Counted from the first letter of the stretch, positions 30,963 through 42,671 are shown. The stretch: DNA of 64,000 bases from Megalobrama amblycephala (GCF_018812025.1 NC_063045.1:57736957-57800956), one strand, 5' to 3'. Notes: a model not told the origin generated them from the sequence alone. Translations and numbers: made by a program.

Positions 30963-32705
30963 ATGGACCCAGCATGGTGTCTTGTCAACCTGCATCAAGG
31001 TAGCAGTACCCTCGAGGCACATATTCAAAAGTTCCTGGAGATTGCTCACCTGTCTGATCTACCAGACTATGCCCTCATTGACTTTTTTATTTATGGATTA
31101 AACGAACCATTTAAGGACTATGTACTCACCAATGGTCCACGAGGGTCGTTCGTGGAGTTCTTGGACTTTGCCCTGCTCACAGCTGGTTCAACTTTTACCG
31201 TGGGGGTCGCGGAGGAACGCGACACCACGCTGAACCACATAATGGCGGCCGCTACAGACTGTGCACATAAAATGGCGGATGCTACAACGCCCTATCATGT
31301 CTCCGCTGATCGCCCAGAGCAACGTCACGCCTTCGCTGAACGCCCCGAGCAACGTCACGCCTTCGCTGAACGCCCAGAGCAACATCACGCCTTCGCTGAT
31401 CGCCCAGAGCAACGTCACGCTTTCGCAGATCGCCCAGAGCAACGTCACGCCTTCGCTGATCGCCCAGAGCAATGTCACGTCGCCGCTGATCGCCCAGAGC
31501 CACATCACGTCTCTGGATCAGTCAGAGAACGGCGAGGATTACGTTCCAGTGTGGTTGATCCACCGCTGATTTCAACGTGTGCGGCTGGAATTCCTAAGCA
31601 TCAGTCGGCCGCTTCGCTCTCAAGCCCGGTGGCCGCTTCGCTCTCAAGCCCGGTGGCCGCTTCGCTCTCAAGCCCGGTGGCCGCTTCGCTCTCAAGTCAG
31701 CCGGCCGCTTCGCTCTCAAGTCAGCCGGCCCCTTCGCTCTCAAGCCCGGCGGCCGCCTCGCTCTCAAGCACGTCGGCCGCAACGCTCTCAAGCTCGCCGG
31801 CCGCAACGCTCTCAAGCTCGCCGGCTGCAACGCTCTCAAGCTCGCCGGCCGCAACGCTCTCAAGCTCGCCGGTTGCAACGCTCTCAAGCTCGCCGGTTGC
31901 GACGCGTTCAAACGCTCTGGACACGATGGACAAAAGGGCTGCTTTGCCAGTGCCCTCGGGCAAGATGGCCACCCCTGCGGTGCGTAAGGATGCAGGGGGC
32001 GTTCCAGCCACTGAGTCCGCTCCAGAATTCGCTCCAACCAGTGAACCATCGCCTCACCCTCAGAAGAGGAGGAGGAGGAGGAGGAAGAAGGCATCCTTCT
32101 CTCCTCAAGACCCAGACGCCCTTCAAGAGGCTGCTGTGGGCCTGGAGACCATTCCAGAGGTCTCTCCTGCTCCGCCCAAGCGCCTTGCCCTGCCGGCGCC
32201 ACCTGTGCTTCTTGCCCTGCCGGCGCCTCCCGTGCTTCTCGCCCTGCCGGCGCCACCTGAGCTTCTCGCCCTGCCGGCGCCACCTGAGCTTCTCGCCCTG
32301 CCGGCGCCACCGGAGCTTCTCGCCCTGCCGGCGCCACCCGTGCTTCTCGCCCTGCCGGCGCCTCCCGTGCTTCTCGCCCTGCCGGCGCCACCCGAGCTTC
32401 TCGCCCTGCCGGCGCCACCTGAGCTTCTCGCCCTGCCGGCGCCACCTGAGCTCCTCGCCCTGCCGGCGCCACCTGAGCTCCTCGCCCTGCCGGCACCACC
32501 TGAGCTCCTCGCCCTGCCGGCGCCACCTGAGCTCCTCGCCCTGCCGGCGCCGCCCAAACGCCTTGCCCTGCCGGCGTCATCCAAGCTCCTTGCCCATCAA
32601 CCCGCTACATACTCCGTTGATTTCCCCAAGAACTTTTTTGGGGGGGCAGTATACCTAGGGGTGGGGAGCTTGTGGGTGGGGACCCTGCTCAACCATGGCC
32701 TTTAA
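30963..32705 (+). CDS. Gag-like protein with in-frame tandem arrays
   Basis: 580 residues from ATG 30963 (MDPAWCLVNLHQGSSTLEAH). Residues 1 to about 95 resemble the capsid region of fish Gypsy gag (YALIDFFIYGLNEPFKDYVL, then FVEFLDFALLTAG). The rest is low-complexity: a 10-residue ADRPEQRHAF array (about 31303-31500), an 8-residue SSPVAASL array (31600-31915), a basic KRRRRRRKK patch, and a 9-residue LPAPPELLA array (32190-32575). No zinc knuckle or enzyme motif. The frame ends at 32705, but homologous Pro-Trp repeats continue in another frame. It may package the element's RNA, which is inferred. Reverse-strand ORFs here are mirror images of the arrays. Confidence 0.75.
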   Translation: MDPAWCLVNLHQGSSTLEAHIQKFLEIAHLSDLPDYALIDFFIYGLNEPFKDYVLTNGPRGSFVEFLDFALLTAGSTFTVGVAEERDTTLNHIMAAATDCAHKMADATTPYHVSADRPEQRHAFAERPEQRHAFAERPEQHHAFADRPEQRHAFADRPEQRHAFADRPEQCHVAADRPEPHHVSGSVRERRGLRSSVVDPPLISTCAAGIPKHQSAASLSSPVAASLSSPVAASLSSPVAASLSSQPAASLSSQPAPSLSSPAAASLSSTSAATLSSSPAATLSSSPAATLSSSPAATLSSSPVATLSSSPVATRSNALDTMDKRAALPVPSGKMATPAVRKDAGGVPATESAPEFAPTSEPSPHPQKRRRRRRKKASFSPQDPDALQEAAVGLETIPEVSPAPPKRLALPAPPVLLALPAPPVLLALPAPPELLALPAPPELLALPAPPELLALPAPPVLLALPAPPVLLALPAPPELLALPAPPELLALPAPPELLALPAPPELLALPAPPELLALPAPPELLALPAPPKRLALPASSKLLAHQPATYSVDFPKNFFGGAVYLGVGSLWVGTLLNHGL

Positions 32706-33073
32706 GGGCCTCTGAACTACTATGGCCATTCATGGACTGTAGGCCACTAGGGCCATGTATGGACTCTGTCCTGCCGTGGCCGTCCAAGCCACCTGACCTG
32801 CCGTGGCTGTCCGAACCACCTGACCTGCCGTGGTTGCCTGAACCACCCGACCTGCCGTGGCCGCCCAGGCCACCTGACCTGCCGTGGCCGCCCGAGCCAC
32901 CTGACCTGCCGTGGCTGTCCGAACCACCTGACCTGCCGTGGTTGCCTGAACCACCCGACCTGCCGTGGCCGCCCAGGCCACCTGACCTGCCGTGGCCGCC
33001 CGAGCCACCTGACCCACCGTGGCTGCCTGAGTCCCTGGGCTGCATTGGAGATCCCGTTCCCGGCTGCTGTTAG
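32672..33073 (+). CDS. Continuation of the gag-like protein in another frame (PPDLPW repeats)
   Basis: Reads DPAQPWPLRASELLWPF, then a 9-residue PPDLPWLSE/PPDLPWPPR array and a short CC-ending tail. It overlaps the end of the previous frame, so a one-base shift near 32675-32700 has probably split a single protein, or the two are joined by frameshifting. No known domain. Confidence 0.5.
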   Translation: MGGDPAQPWPLRASELLWPFMDCRPLGPCMDSVLPWPSKPPDLPWLSEPPDLPWLPEPPDLPWPPRPPDLPWPPEPPDLPWLSEPPDLPWLPEPPDLPWPPRPPDLPWPPEPPDPPWLPESLGCIGDPVPGCC

Positions 33074-33150
33074 ATCTCCAATGCACCCACCCCCCCCTCC
33101 CTAGCTGTTCCTTTACGTCGCGAGGATGCGCCTTCCGGGAGGGGGCGTTA

Positions 33151-33636
33151 TGTAACGATCACCGTCTGTTCCTGTCACTCCCGGACTACACTTCCCACAA
33201 TTCTCCCTGTCAGTCACATGTTCACTTCACACCAATCACCTGTTGCCACATCCACCCTAGCACACCACACTGATTACCACACCCAGCTGCAGCTCATTAA
33301 CAGGACTATAAAGGACTTCCAAACACACCACCTCACCGCGAAGTATTGTCAACACAGTTGCAATTTCTGAGCGTTTATTCCCTGTTTGCCTGTCTGTTCT
33401 CGACCTTGTCTGTTCCTGTTTATTGACCCGTTGCTGCCTGTCCTGATCCTTGCCTCGTATACTGTTCTGTGAGTGATATCTGCCTGCCTTTTGACCTACC
33501 GCCTGTACCCTGACTACGACCCTGCCTGTCCTTTGCTGCTCCTGTTTGTTCCTGATTTACCCTGCCTGTACGACCACGCTTACTTCTAATAAAACGCTGC
33601 ACTTGGATCTCCAGCCTGAGTCTCCCATTCGTAACA
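33151..33636 (+). repeat. 3' LTR of the gag-only element
   Basis: Near-identical to the 5' LTR; one C is missing in the CACTCCC run. Preceded by a purine-rich tract at 33136-33147. Confidence 0.93.
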
Positions 33637-33641
33637 ATTAA

Positions 33642-35478
33642 CATGATCTTTTTTATTACTTAATAAGTAATAGAAATACAAGAACTATGAACTGTGTTTG
33701 TGGCTTCACTGTATCCACTGTGGCTGGCTTAGACCTGCAAAAAGAGGGAGAATTCATTAGGACAATGTACCTCTTAAACCACATTACCAGTACATGAGAT
33801 TATCCATACATTATATATTTATATGGGACTCTCAAAGAAGTTGCAAGAACATAGTTGTTGACCAAACTTCATTATTTCACCCAACATATTTGGGTGTACA
33901 TTGAGCAGATTCAAGATCTTGAATTTTTTTTTATCCATTACTCATGTCAGGTTCATAGCATGACAGTCATCTGTTATTTAACCTTCTCCAGTTGTAGGTT
34001 AGTGATGCGCGGGTCGTCTCATAACCCACGGACCCCGCAGGTCGGGTTGGGGCGGGATAAGAAATTGTCACTTTATTTGCGATGCGGGTCATTAAAAACA
34101 AAATTAAAAACAAATCCATATATGTTGCGTGCAATTCCCTATAGCCTATATTAAATATTTGGGAATATCTATTTTCATATTTTTTTTAGGTTCTTTGATA
34201 CGGTTACAGTATGAAGGCTGTAGCAACGTAACCATTTTGGAAATGAAGCGTAAATGTGAACATCAAAGATTTCTTATGCTGCTGCACCCTCTATAGGACC
34301 AGCGACTAGTTTACAGTCCCTGTAAAGCCCTATTAAAGTCTGTGTTCTGAGTATGTCACACCACAGTAAAATGTGTTATTAACCACCCAGCCAAATTTAA
34401 ATGATTAAAAAAACGCCAAGTAAATTAAATAAATTATCAAAATCTTGAAAAAATTAGCAGTATTCTCTGCTCTCAAACGCTGGGGGCGTGTCCGCTGTCG
34501 GCGCTGAAACCACACCCACTCACGAGAGCTGCTGCCTCAACTTATGTCTAATCAGTCAAACTCACTGATGCATATAAACAAAAGAATCACGTTAGAGGGT
34601 TGCACAAATTTAGTAGAGTTACTGTGGACTGCCAACTAATTACGCACACAAGGCAACATAGACTCATTGGTGGGCACGTACTGCCGACTGTTGTCGAGTC
34701 GACAGGTGACGGCGCCGTGAGACAGGAGGATGAAGGCCGGGATGGGAGAGATTCTGTCCGGCCCCATATTCTGTCCGGCAGATTGTCAGTGAATCCCAGC
34801 TGTCTAATGAAAGTTTGTAAAACTCTCCGGTGTAAAATTATCACTCCAGAGACTAATTTAATCCACCCCTTCGTCATATCATCGTTTTTTAGGAAATTTA
34901 AATAAGGAGAACAAGCTTCTTTTGTATATTATCGCAACCAGGTAATATGCATTTGCGTGATGAAGGCATTAGTAGCTAGCAAAATGTAGGCTGTTTAACT
35001 AACAGTATTGACACTCGAGATTAAGCGGGCGAGCTGCTGTAGCGTTAGGGGTGGTGCCATGCTCGATTACTCTAGTGCGTCAGACAGTTATATAGTGTTA
35101 GGGGCGGGGCCATGCTCAGGGGCTCCAGTGCATCATCGAGCCCCCATTTTAGCTCCGCCCAAAAAATCCTGAGCACAGAATTGGTGAAAAATTGTTTAAC
35201 ACTCTAACGTAGTTAGAGTTCAGTCTTTGTAATGTTTTTGCAGCAATACATTTGTCACATTTATAATGTGTTTAGAATCAATTCTCAGAATTGACTTTAC
35301 AGGGACTTTAAAGTGTCACGGCAGAGCATTAAAGTCGACTAGTCAGTTCAACCCCTAGTGCATAGTTAATAAGTGTGATGACATCATCCATAGCAACGAG
35401 GTCAACTCCACCCTTTCTCTTAGCTTAAGATTTCTCACTGTTTGTAATGGTTGGTTTTAGCAGCTTTGTGAAAAGGTT
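33642..35478. other. Non-coding, several old repeats
   Basis: Includes a GATGCGCGGGTC/GATGCGGGTC-rich block (about 34003-34090) and a region between TTTACAGTCCCTGTAAAG (34309) and TTTACAGGGACTTTAAAG (35297) with inverted similarity that may be another DNA element. ORFs at 34587-34905 occur on both strands of one unremarkable stretch. No gene recognised. Confidence 0.4.
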
Positions 35479-36416
35479 TTAAAGGATTAGTTCACTTTTA
35501 AATAAACTTTTCCTGATAATTTACTCACCCCCATGTCATCCAAGATGTTCATGTCTTTCTTTCTTTAGTCGAAAAGAAATTAAAGTTTTTGATGAAAACA
35601 TTCCAGGATTTTTCTCCTTATAGTAGACTTCAATAGGCACCAAACAGTTGAAGGTCAAAATTAGTTTCACTGCAGCTTCAAAGCGTTCTACACAATCCCA
35701 GATGAGAAATAAGGGTCTTATTTCGAGAAACCATCTCTCATTTTCTAAATAAAATTAAAAATTATAAATGTTTTAACCATAAATGCTCATCTTGAACTAG
35801 CTCTCTTCTTCTTCTCTATTTGAATTCCAGCAGTGTAGACACTGATAAGTGTATTACTGCCCTCCACAGGCCAAAGTTTGAACTAATTGTTATATACTTG
35901 CACTAGCATATTGTTTATGACAATTTAGTTCAAAAATTGACCTGAGGAGGGCAGTAATACACTTAGCAGTGTCTACACTGCTGGAATTCAAATAGAGAAG
36001 AAGAAGAGAGCTACAGTGGGTTCCAAACGGGATATATCGCCCTCCGAAGGGCACTTCAGAGTGAAAACAATCATGGCCGCCATATTGAAGGGTTGTTCCA
36101 AACGGAAGTGCTCAAAACGGGTCACTTCAAAGGGCCCTTCGGAATGAAGGATTTCGAAGGGTACAACTGATGGACACTTCAGGCCCCCATGATCCTTTGC
36201 ACAGGAAAGTTGTTTGACGTCACAGAATGGGTACAGGAGGTTAGGAGATTTTACCGATAAATGTATGTATAGTATTTTTCTGTACTATTGTAATATACGA
36301 GTTAGATTTAGTAAATTATGGTCAAAACGACAGTGTACTTCAACAAAAATACTTTACAGCTCCCTTTATCAGTCCATTCAAATGTTTCAAATACATAGAC
36401 ACAATATACAATATGG

Positions 36417-37511
36417 TAGCCTGGGTGCCAGCCCGAACCCCGCCCACAACATTTTTTGGACGGGAAGTTCGGTCTGGACTCGATCCATTGTGGAGTAATT
36501 ATGCTTGGCTCCCAGAAGGCCGAGCCAATCCAATTGCCAGGGCGGGCTTTAATCGATGATGGACAGGCTATCTGCGGTTACGTAACCACCCACGTCATCA
36601 AAGAGCGCTTGGGGAGTTTGATTGACAAGCGATCTAACCAATCAGAACGCCGCATCCGCCATTCTGTCCGACAAAGCAGTCAGGAGTTAGAAGATTAACA
36701 TCGGTGGAGTTAAACTTGAAAAATTGTGCATATTGACGTCTTTCCGCGTTTGAAACAACATTCATTCTCATGTTCATTCATGTTTATTTGATGCTAACTA
36801 GTAGGAAGAGATGATCGGTTAACGAGCCTCTTGAGCTGAGGCGCTACAGCAATCTGTCACGATCATGGTCACAACACATTAAAGAGCCACAAAACAGTTT
36901 TTATTGTTTGAATTTTTTTAATAACTACACAGTTTGAAAGCTGGGACTTTGTTTAATATCATAAGTAACCTGCTCTGTCTCGTCTGTCGATGTGTTGTCA
37001 GTTTCCTCTTTGCTCCGCGATGTATTTTCCACTCTGTGTGGCGTGACAGCGCCACGGCTTGTCGGACAAAGCAACAGTAACTAAGGGGGGCGAGTCTTTG
37101 CGAAAGGTCAATTAGTTTACAACAATGATGGCTGTTGTTGAAGAACTGAGATGTGTAGATTCCGCCATCGCGTCCGTTATAGAAGATATCGACAGCGGAT
37201 TAATTTTAAAAGAGGAACAGAGGACTGCGATCAAGGCATTTGTCGATGGGAAAGATGTCTTTGCCGTCCTTCCTACGGGATTCGGCAAAAGTTTGATTTA
37301 TCAGCTGGCCCCGATGGTCGCTAAGAAGAGTTCTGTTGACAACTATGCGTCGCTCAACATACGTCACTTACTCTGTAGCTCTGATTGGTTGTAGGTCTAT
37401 CCAATTGAGGTCTTTCCTGGATCGGTTGAAATACGCCCCCATAATCAAAGCCCAATGGAGCAGTATCAGACTCATATTCTGACTAGAATTGAGTATGACC
37501 ACGTCAGGCTA
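36417..37511 (+). mobile_element. DNA element carrying a RecQ-like helicase fragment
   Basis: Short inverted ends TAGCCTG...CAGGCTA and a perfect 9-bp duplication ACAATATGG (36408-36416, 37512-37520). A 9-bp duplication fits Mutator-like elements best, but the superfamily is not settled. No transposase. Confidence 0.8.
37125..37394 (+). pseudogene. RecQ-like helicase, N-terminal fragment
   Basis: 89 codons from ATG 37125. Residues about 25-70 match the start of a RecQ-family helicase: ILKEEQRTAIKAFVDGKDVF (Q-motif region) and LPTGFGKSLIYQLAP, which contains the Walker A motif GFGKS for ATP binding. After MVAKK the similarity stops and the frame ends, so helicase motifs Ia-VI are absent. It lies inside a bounded transposable element together with upstream sequence that resembles 22290-22480, as if both were copied from a larger element. 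Fragmentary; no activity expected. Confidence 0.7.
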
Positions 37512-38067
37512 ACAATATGGTGTAATAAACCTAAATAAATAAACTAACATTAAACAAAGGGTGCAGCTTGCACAATCTACTCTTCCTTGATTGTCTTGTT
37601 AAGATGAAGCAGAAGTGTGTTCCAAAAAAAGAGGGTTTTTTTACCCCTACACCCTTCATCCCTTCGAAGCTCTCACTCCGAAGGGGAAACCATCTGAAAG
37701 AAATTAGGGCATGGGATGGGCCCTTCCGAATGGAACGCACGGCTACTTTAAGATGAGCATTTATGGTTAAAATGTATAAAATTTTATTTTTATTTTTTTG
37801 AAAATGAGTGATGGTTTCTCTAGATAAGACCATTATTTCTTGTATGGGATCGTGTAGAACAATTTGAAGCCGCAATTAAACTAATTTTGACCTTCAACTG
37901 TTTGGTGCCCATTGAAGTCTACTATATGGAAAAAAAATCCTGGAATGTTTTCATCAAAAACCTTAATTTCTTTTCGACTGAAGAATGAAAGACATGAACA
38001 TCTTGGATGACATGGGGGTGAGTAAATTATCAGGAAAAGTTTATTTAAAAGTGGACTAATCCTTTAA

Positions 38068-39638
38068 GTGAAAACTCTTACCTAAGAATTTTTACTGCTA
38101 TTTAGGAGAACTTTTAGTTGTAAGATAAAACATTTTGTGAATACGGCCCCAGGTATATTGGACCAGGTTTGGTGTTAAAGTCTGCAGGACAGTGGTTCTT
38201 GAGGGCCAGAGCTGAGATACCTACAATATGTTCTGAACATGACTTTCAGAGATCCAGATTGACTGCTAGATCGATCACTTACAACAGTGGTGTCCAGTCC
38301 TGGTCATGGAGGACCAACGTCCTGCAGTATGTAGCTCCAACTTTCTCACACACCTGCCTGTAGTTTCTGGTGATCCTGAAGACCTTCATCAACTGGTTCA
38401 GGTCTGCTTAATGGCTGGAGCCACAGTTCATTCTGCAAACAGGACTAGATGGCAATAAATACTGAAAAGAGAGAGAGGGCAGACAACATTTAATGGTATA
38501 AAGCCAGTTTAAAACTTTTATTCATGAATATGTATAATAACATCTGAGAATGTACATATGACACCACTGTACTGAAAAATACAGTATTTGCCATTTAAGT
38601 GAGGATCATCTCATTTTTATGATGATGCATTTTCTCATTTTTATATGATGCAAAGAAAGTTTTTGTAAATGTGCATGACAAATCTACAATGCAAAAACTG
38701 AGAATGTGTGACTGAGTCAAACAGTACTTACAGAGCAGAACCAATGATCTGATTACACACAAGGAAGAGGGAGAAAAATAAACAAAAACATATTAGTCAA
38801 ATATTGCTCTGTATGGATGAACGTGCTGATTAAATGTACACATTCAAGATAAATTATTACATTAACATTTTAGTGATTTATTTCATGGCCTAAATGTTTT
38901 ACTTCAGTTATATCTTTTCATAATTAATTAAATATTACAGATGGTTGATTTAATTTGACAGTAATCTTTTCGAGTGAATATAGGCCAATGAGTCCTCTCT
39001 CTCTCTTTCACTCCCTGTCCCCGCGCGTGCACGAAACAACGCGTACAAAGTTATTGTAAAATCTGTTATTTTTAGGTCACGATAACATGATAGTAATATG
39101 GCCGTAGCTTATGTAACGTTAACGATTTAATAAGGGTGTGCAGCTTTTTACGTCGCTGTTTAAATCTTTAATACAAAGACACAACTGACTCAGCCCGGCC
39201 ATCATAACAAGCTCGGTCGAGTCATTGCGTAAAATAGCAACGGAAAAACAATAAGAAATCAAATTAACACCGAAATGGATGTAAAACAATTCAAGGTAAT
39301 GAATTAATACGGTTTTTAAAGTATATTACCTCAGATTACCAGAAAATGAATTGTCTGAGCGAGTAGTCGACCGTTATAACCGTTATAACATTTAAACGCA
39401 GCAAGCTAAATAATATACTCATCAGATAAACCACTAAAGCGGGTGTAATTTAATTCCAATTAATTAATTCATTACCATTTCGACCTGTTACACTAATTTT
39501 AATAGAAAACTCAGAAATTACTATAGAAATATAAAAAGCTTACCTGTTTGCGGTACCAGTCGAGTCCGGAATGACAGTTCATTGATGCTGTTCCAGCAGT
39601 CTCATTGGTTAGAATTAATCACGTGATGTCATATTACT

Positions 39639-39669
<31 letters not shown>

Positions 39670-39714
39670 GCCATTTCAGAAAAATAATATATCAATATTG
39701 TGTGTGTGTATTAT

Positions 39715-39715
<1 letters not shown>
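38068..39715. other. Non-coding, with one dispersed-repeat piece
   Basis: About 38286-38450 (GTGTCCAGTCCTGGTC, then GAGGACCAACGTCCTGCAG) belongs to a dispersed family very common in cyprinids. The rest is AT-rich with no exon recognised. Confidence 0.4.

Positions 39716-39768
<53 letters not shown>
39716..39768 (+). repeat. (TA)n microsatellite
   Basis: About 26 TA units. Confidence 0.95.
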
Positions 39769-39769
<1 letters not shown>

Positions 39770-39978
39770 CTGAAAATTCAGCTTTGATCACAGGAATAAA
39801 TTACACTTTACTGTATATTGACATAGAAAACAGCTGTTTTAAATTGGAATAATATTTCACAATATTACTGATTTTGTTCGTATTTTTAATCAAATAAATG
39901 CAGGCTTGGTGAACAGAAGATACTTCTTTTAAAACATTAAAAAATCTTACTGACCCCAAACTTTTGAACGGTAGTATG

Positions 39979-39990
39979 TGTGTGTGTATA

Positions 39991-40037
<47 letters not shown>

Positions 40038-40042
40038 CACAC
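39979..40042 (+). repeat. (TA)n with GT/CA edges
   Basis: GT units, then (TA)n with one interruption, then (CA)n. The compound repeat explains the Tyr-Ile ORF on the minus strand. Confidence 0.92.
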
Positions 40043-41353
40043 AGTTGTCTCAGTCTGACTTTATTGGTCTGGGAGCAGCTACAAACAAACAAAGACAGTA
40101 CTTGTCTTGCTATCTTGTTGACTGTGTGCAGTTTTAGTTATGGGATGGGCAAATGAATGTAATGACATTGGTGACATTTTACTAGATTGTTAAAAATAGT
40201 TTGATTAATCCTGTGCCTTGAGCATTTAATCATAAAACAATGATTTAACTTGTACTGTGCTGTGAACATGGGGGTTGCCCACAGTAAACCTGCTATGGGC
40301 CCCGGAGCTAAGGGCCCCACATGGGCTAACCAACCCCACAGAAAACCCACACTTAGTGGGTGAAGGATGAAATCACATTAAACATGAGTTCTATGTTGAT
40401 AAATTAAAATTGATTTCTGGATATCGTTATGTTATTTTTGTACACACACAAACAAACACGTTGTGCTTTCATGTTTTATGGGGACTTTCCATAATGGTTT
40501 TTATACTGTAAAAATTGTATATTCTATCTCCCTACACAACCTACCCAAACCTCACAGAAAACATTCTGCATTTTAATTTTGTAAAAAACATCACTTGGTA
40601 TGAAAAATCTCCCCATATGGACAAGGATTTCAGATATTGCCATCTTTGTGGGGACATTTTATCCCCATAATATAGGGTTTACCAGGCCACACACACACTC
40701 CTGTCCCACCCAGTTTTTAAAACAAAGTTACGACATTGTTTCCCATGCGGTTACACTGCAAAAGGGAAAATGGGACAAGATGGAAAGTTATGTTGACCCA
40801 TGACCTATATGAATGAACAATTTTGTGTGAATTCTATTAAACAATACATATATTTAACTATAATTTCTATACATATTACATAAGGATACCATTAAACAAT
40901 TGAAAAATGAGGTAAGATTTAGTTTGTGTCATATTTAATCTATTTTGTTGTGTTGTAATAATTGTAAAAATAAATAAATAAATCTGCATCTAACCTATAA
41001 ATTGTGTATGTGTACATCATTAAATCAAACTAAAGAAACCACTCAATTTATTGGAGTTCTAATGGTTCATATTGGTGTCCAGTAGATACCAACATGAAAT
41101 CTATAGGTTGCCAAAGATGTTCTATTGGTCCTTAATGGTATCCAATAGGCAAAATATGCTACCAATAGAAGAAAGCAAATTACCAATAGAAACCCACTTG
41201 GACCATTACATTTTCCATTAAAACCAATACAGGCAAATAGGCAAAACATGCCACCAATAGAAAAAAGCAAATTACCCATACAGACCCACTAGGACCATTA
41301 CAGTTTCCATTAAAACCAATACAGTTCCCTTTAAAACCATTAAAACCATTACA
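40043..41353. other. Non-coding, with a dispersed repeat and the right subterminal region
   Basis: About 40455-40700 (TTATGGGGACTTTCCATAATGG, CTACACAACCTACCC, GTGGGGACATTTT) is a dispersed cyprinid repeat. About 41046-41353 is ACCATTACA/AATGGT-rich sequence belonging to the right 37-bp repeat. Confidence 0.45.
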
Positions 41354-41390
41354 ATTTCTGTAATGGTTTCTATTGTTTTTTTCAGCAGGG
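41354..41390 (-). repeat. Right 37-bp inverted repeat
   Basis: Exact inverted copy of 29187-29223, ending CAGCAGGG at 41390. Confidence 0.85.
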
Positions 41391-42671
41391 ATTTGTTGAA
41401 ATAAATACAAAAATACAGCATGTCGGTGTCTGTCCCCTGAATGTGACCCTCCGATCCTCTTTCATGGTCGCGTGGGAAAGTGAATATTTACAAAAACGAC
41501 ATTAACACTAGTCACATTTACACGCTTCCAACAAAGAAATGCATCGACTTCTGTCAGCTTGTTAAACATTTATTTTATTTTCTACCATATGATGGTTGAA
41601 GCAGCAGCGCGTGGCTGTTTTCAAGGTAACCAGATCAACATTGTGAACGGAATACTACAAAACTGAAGTGAAAACACCAAATTATCATTCAATAGGATAA
41701 AATATCTTCAAAGCAGGTCTTGCTTCAAAGTTAACCCTCAAGTGTGGATCGTTGCCTACTGTTCGCGATCCAACGTCACCTCCAGAAGAAGTAAGTGTAT
41801 TTAATGTTTTTTGAGCAAATAGTCATTTCAGTCGATGTCAGCCAATTCAATAACAAATGCGTCTAAAGTTGTTGTCGTCGTCGTAGAATGTCTGTGTATA
41901 TAATTTAAACCTTGTCTGTATAGTGTGTATCCACAGGTATATATATATATATATATATATATTTAAAGATATTGTATTAAAAACTGTGTATGTTTACTTA
42001 GCAAACGTTATCACAGTATTTGTGTTTGTAGTTTCAAAAAAATGCGCGAACGTTATCACAGTGTGTGTGTGTGTGTGTGTTGCACATCCATAATTGCAAA
42101 GGGGGCGCGATTAAAACTCTATAAGTACATAAATGTATCAAATAACCATTCAGAGACGTCCTGCTCCATTCTCAATTGTGTTTCTTCTGCCGGAGTCTCT
42201 TCATCATCTGGGTCTGATTCCGGTTCAAACATGTACGGCTGAATGCCATACAAAACAGCGGGTCTCTCACTCTCAGCCATTCTGCTTCTACCGACTGTTT
42301 ATTGCCATAGGTATGCAAGTTACGCCCTCATCCAAAGGCAGGGCGGGGATATGCAGCTCATTTATATTTAAGGTGGTACACACCAAAACAGCTCTTTTTA
42401 AAACAGGCCCCAAAAATGACATTTTCAAATGGTTATAATAAATTAACTGTGGGGTATTTTGTGCTGAAACTTCACAAATACATTCTGGGGACACCCAAGA
42501 CCAATATTACATCTTGTAAAAAGGGGCATAATAGGTGCCCTTTAAAATCTTTTTTATATATACCTGAAGTACAGTATTGTTATTATTTTTGGATGAATCG
42601 GTTCAGCTGGATATTAGTGAAAGGCTCTGGTAGAATACCAGTATGTAGGCTACTTTTAAACCATAAACTTA
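41391..42671. other. Non-coding, with microsatellites
   Basis: Has (AT)n at 41938-41962, (GT)n at about 42059-42080, and repeat-like DNA (42300-42660) including GGTTCAGCTGGATATTAGTG (42600-42619), which recurs inverted at about 60752-60771 next to the terminal LTR element. No gene recognised. Confidence 0.4.

Larger units (their letters stand above)
30422..33636 (+). mobile_element. Gag-only LTR retrotransposon (non-autonomous, Gypsy/sushi-like)
   Basis: Two LTRs of about 487 bp, TGTAACG...CGTAACA, flanked by ATTAA on both sides (30417-30421, 33637-33641). The LTRs differ by about one base, so insertion is recent. Inside are a gag-like ORF with several tandem arrays and a polypurine-rich GGGAGGGGGCG before the 3' LTR, but no protease, reverse transcriptase or integrase. 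It would have to borrow a polymerase. The primer site looks self-derived. Confidence 0.9.
36014..37740 (-). mobile_element. TGCGTTCC-type MITE, copy 2, interrupted
   Basis: Reverse-oriented relative to the copies at 5045 and 46519. About 620 bp of its own sequence, split by the element at 36417-37511. Imperfect GGCTAC/AGCTAC flanks may be the target duplication. Confidence 0.8.
35479..38067. mobile_element. Foldback element, copy 1 (TTAAAGGATTAGTTCAC ends)
   Basis: Long inverted arms of about 320 bp (35479-35800 and 37745-38067), starting TTAAAGGATTAG on each side. The TTAA could be the target site. The core is a second, unrelated palindrome (arms about 35801-35870 and 35942-36013), its right edge opened by a MITE. 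A related copy with a different core is at 42672-43310. Non-coding. Confidence 0.8.

Noticed and set aside
31188..32584. Long minus-strand ORFs opposite the gag-like gene
   Set aside because: Mirror images of in-frame tandem repeats with a GC-rich period of three. No domain, and the plus-strand frame has the gag start.
31579..32658. 359-residue Arg/Pro/Ser-rich plus-strand ORF overlapping gag
   Set aside because: Another frame of the same arrays; the composition is purely repeat-driven.
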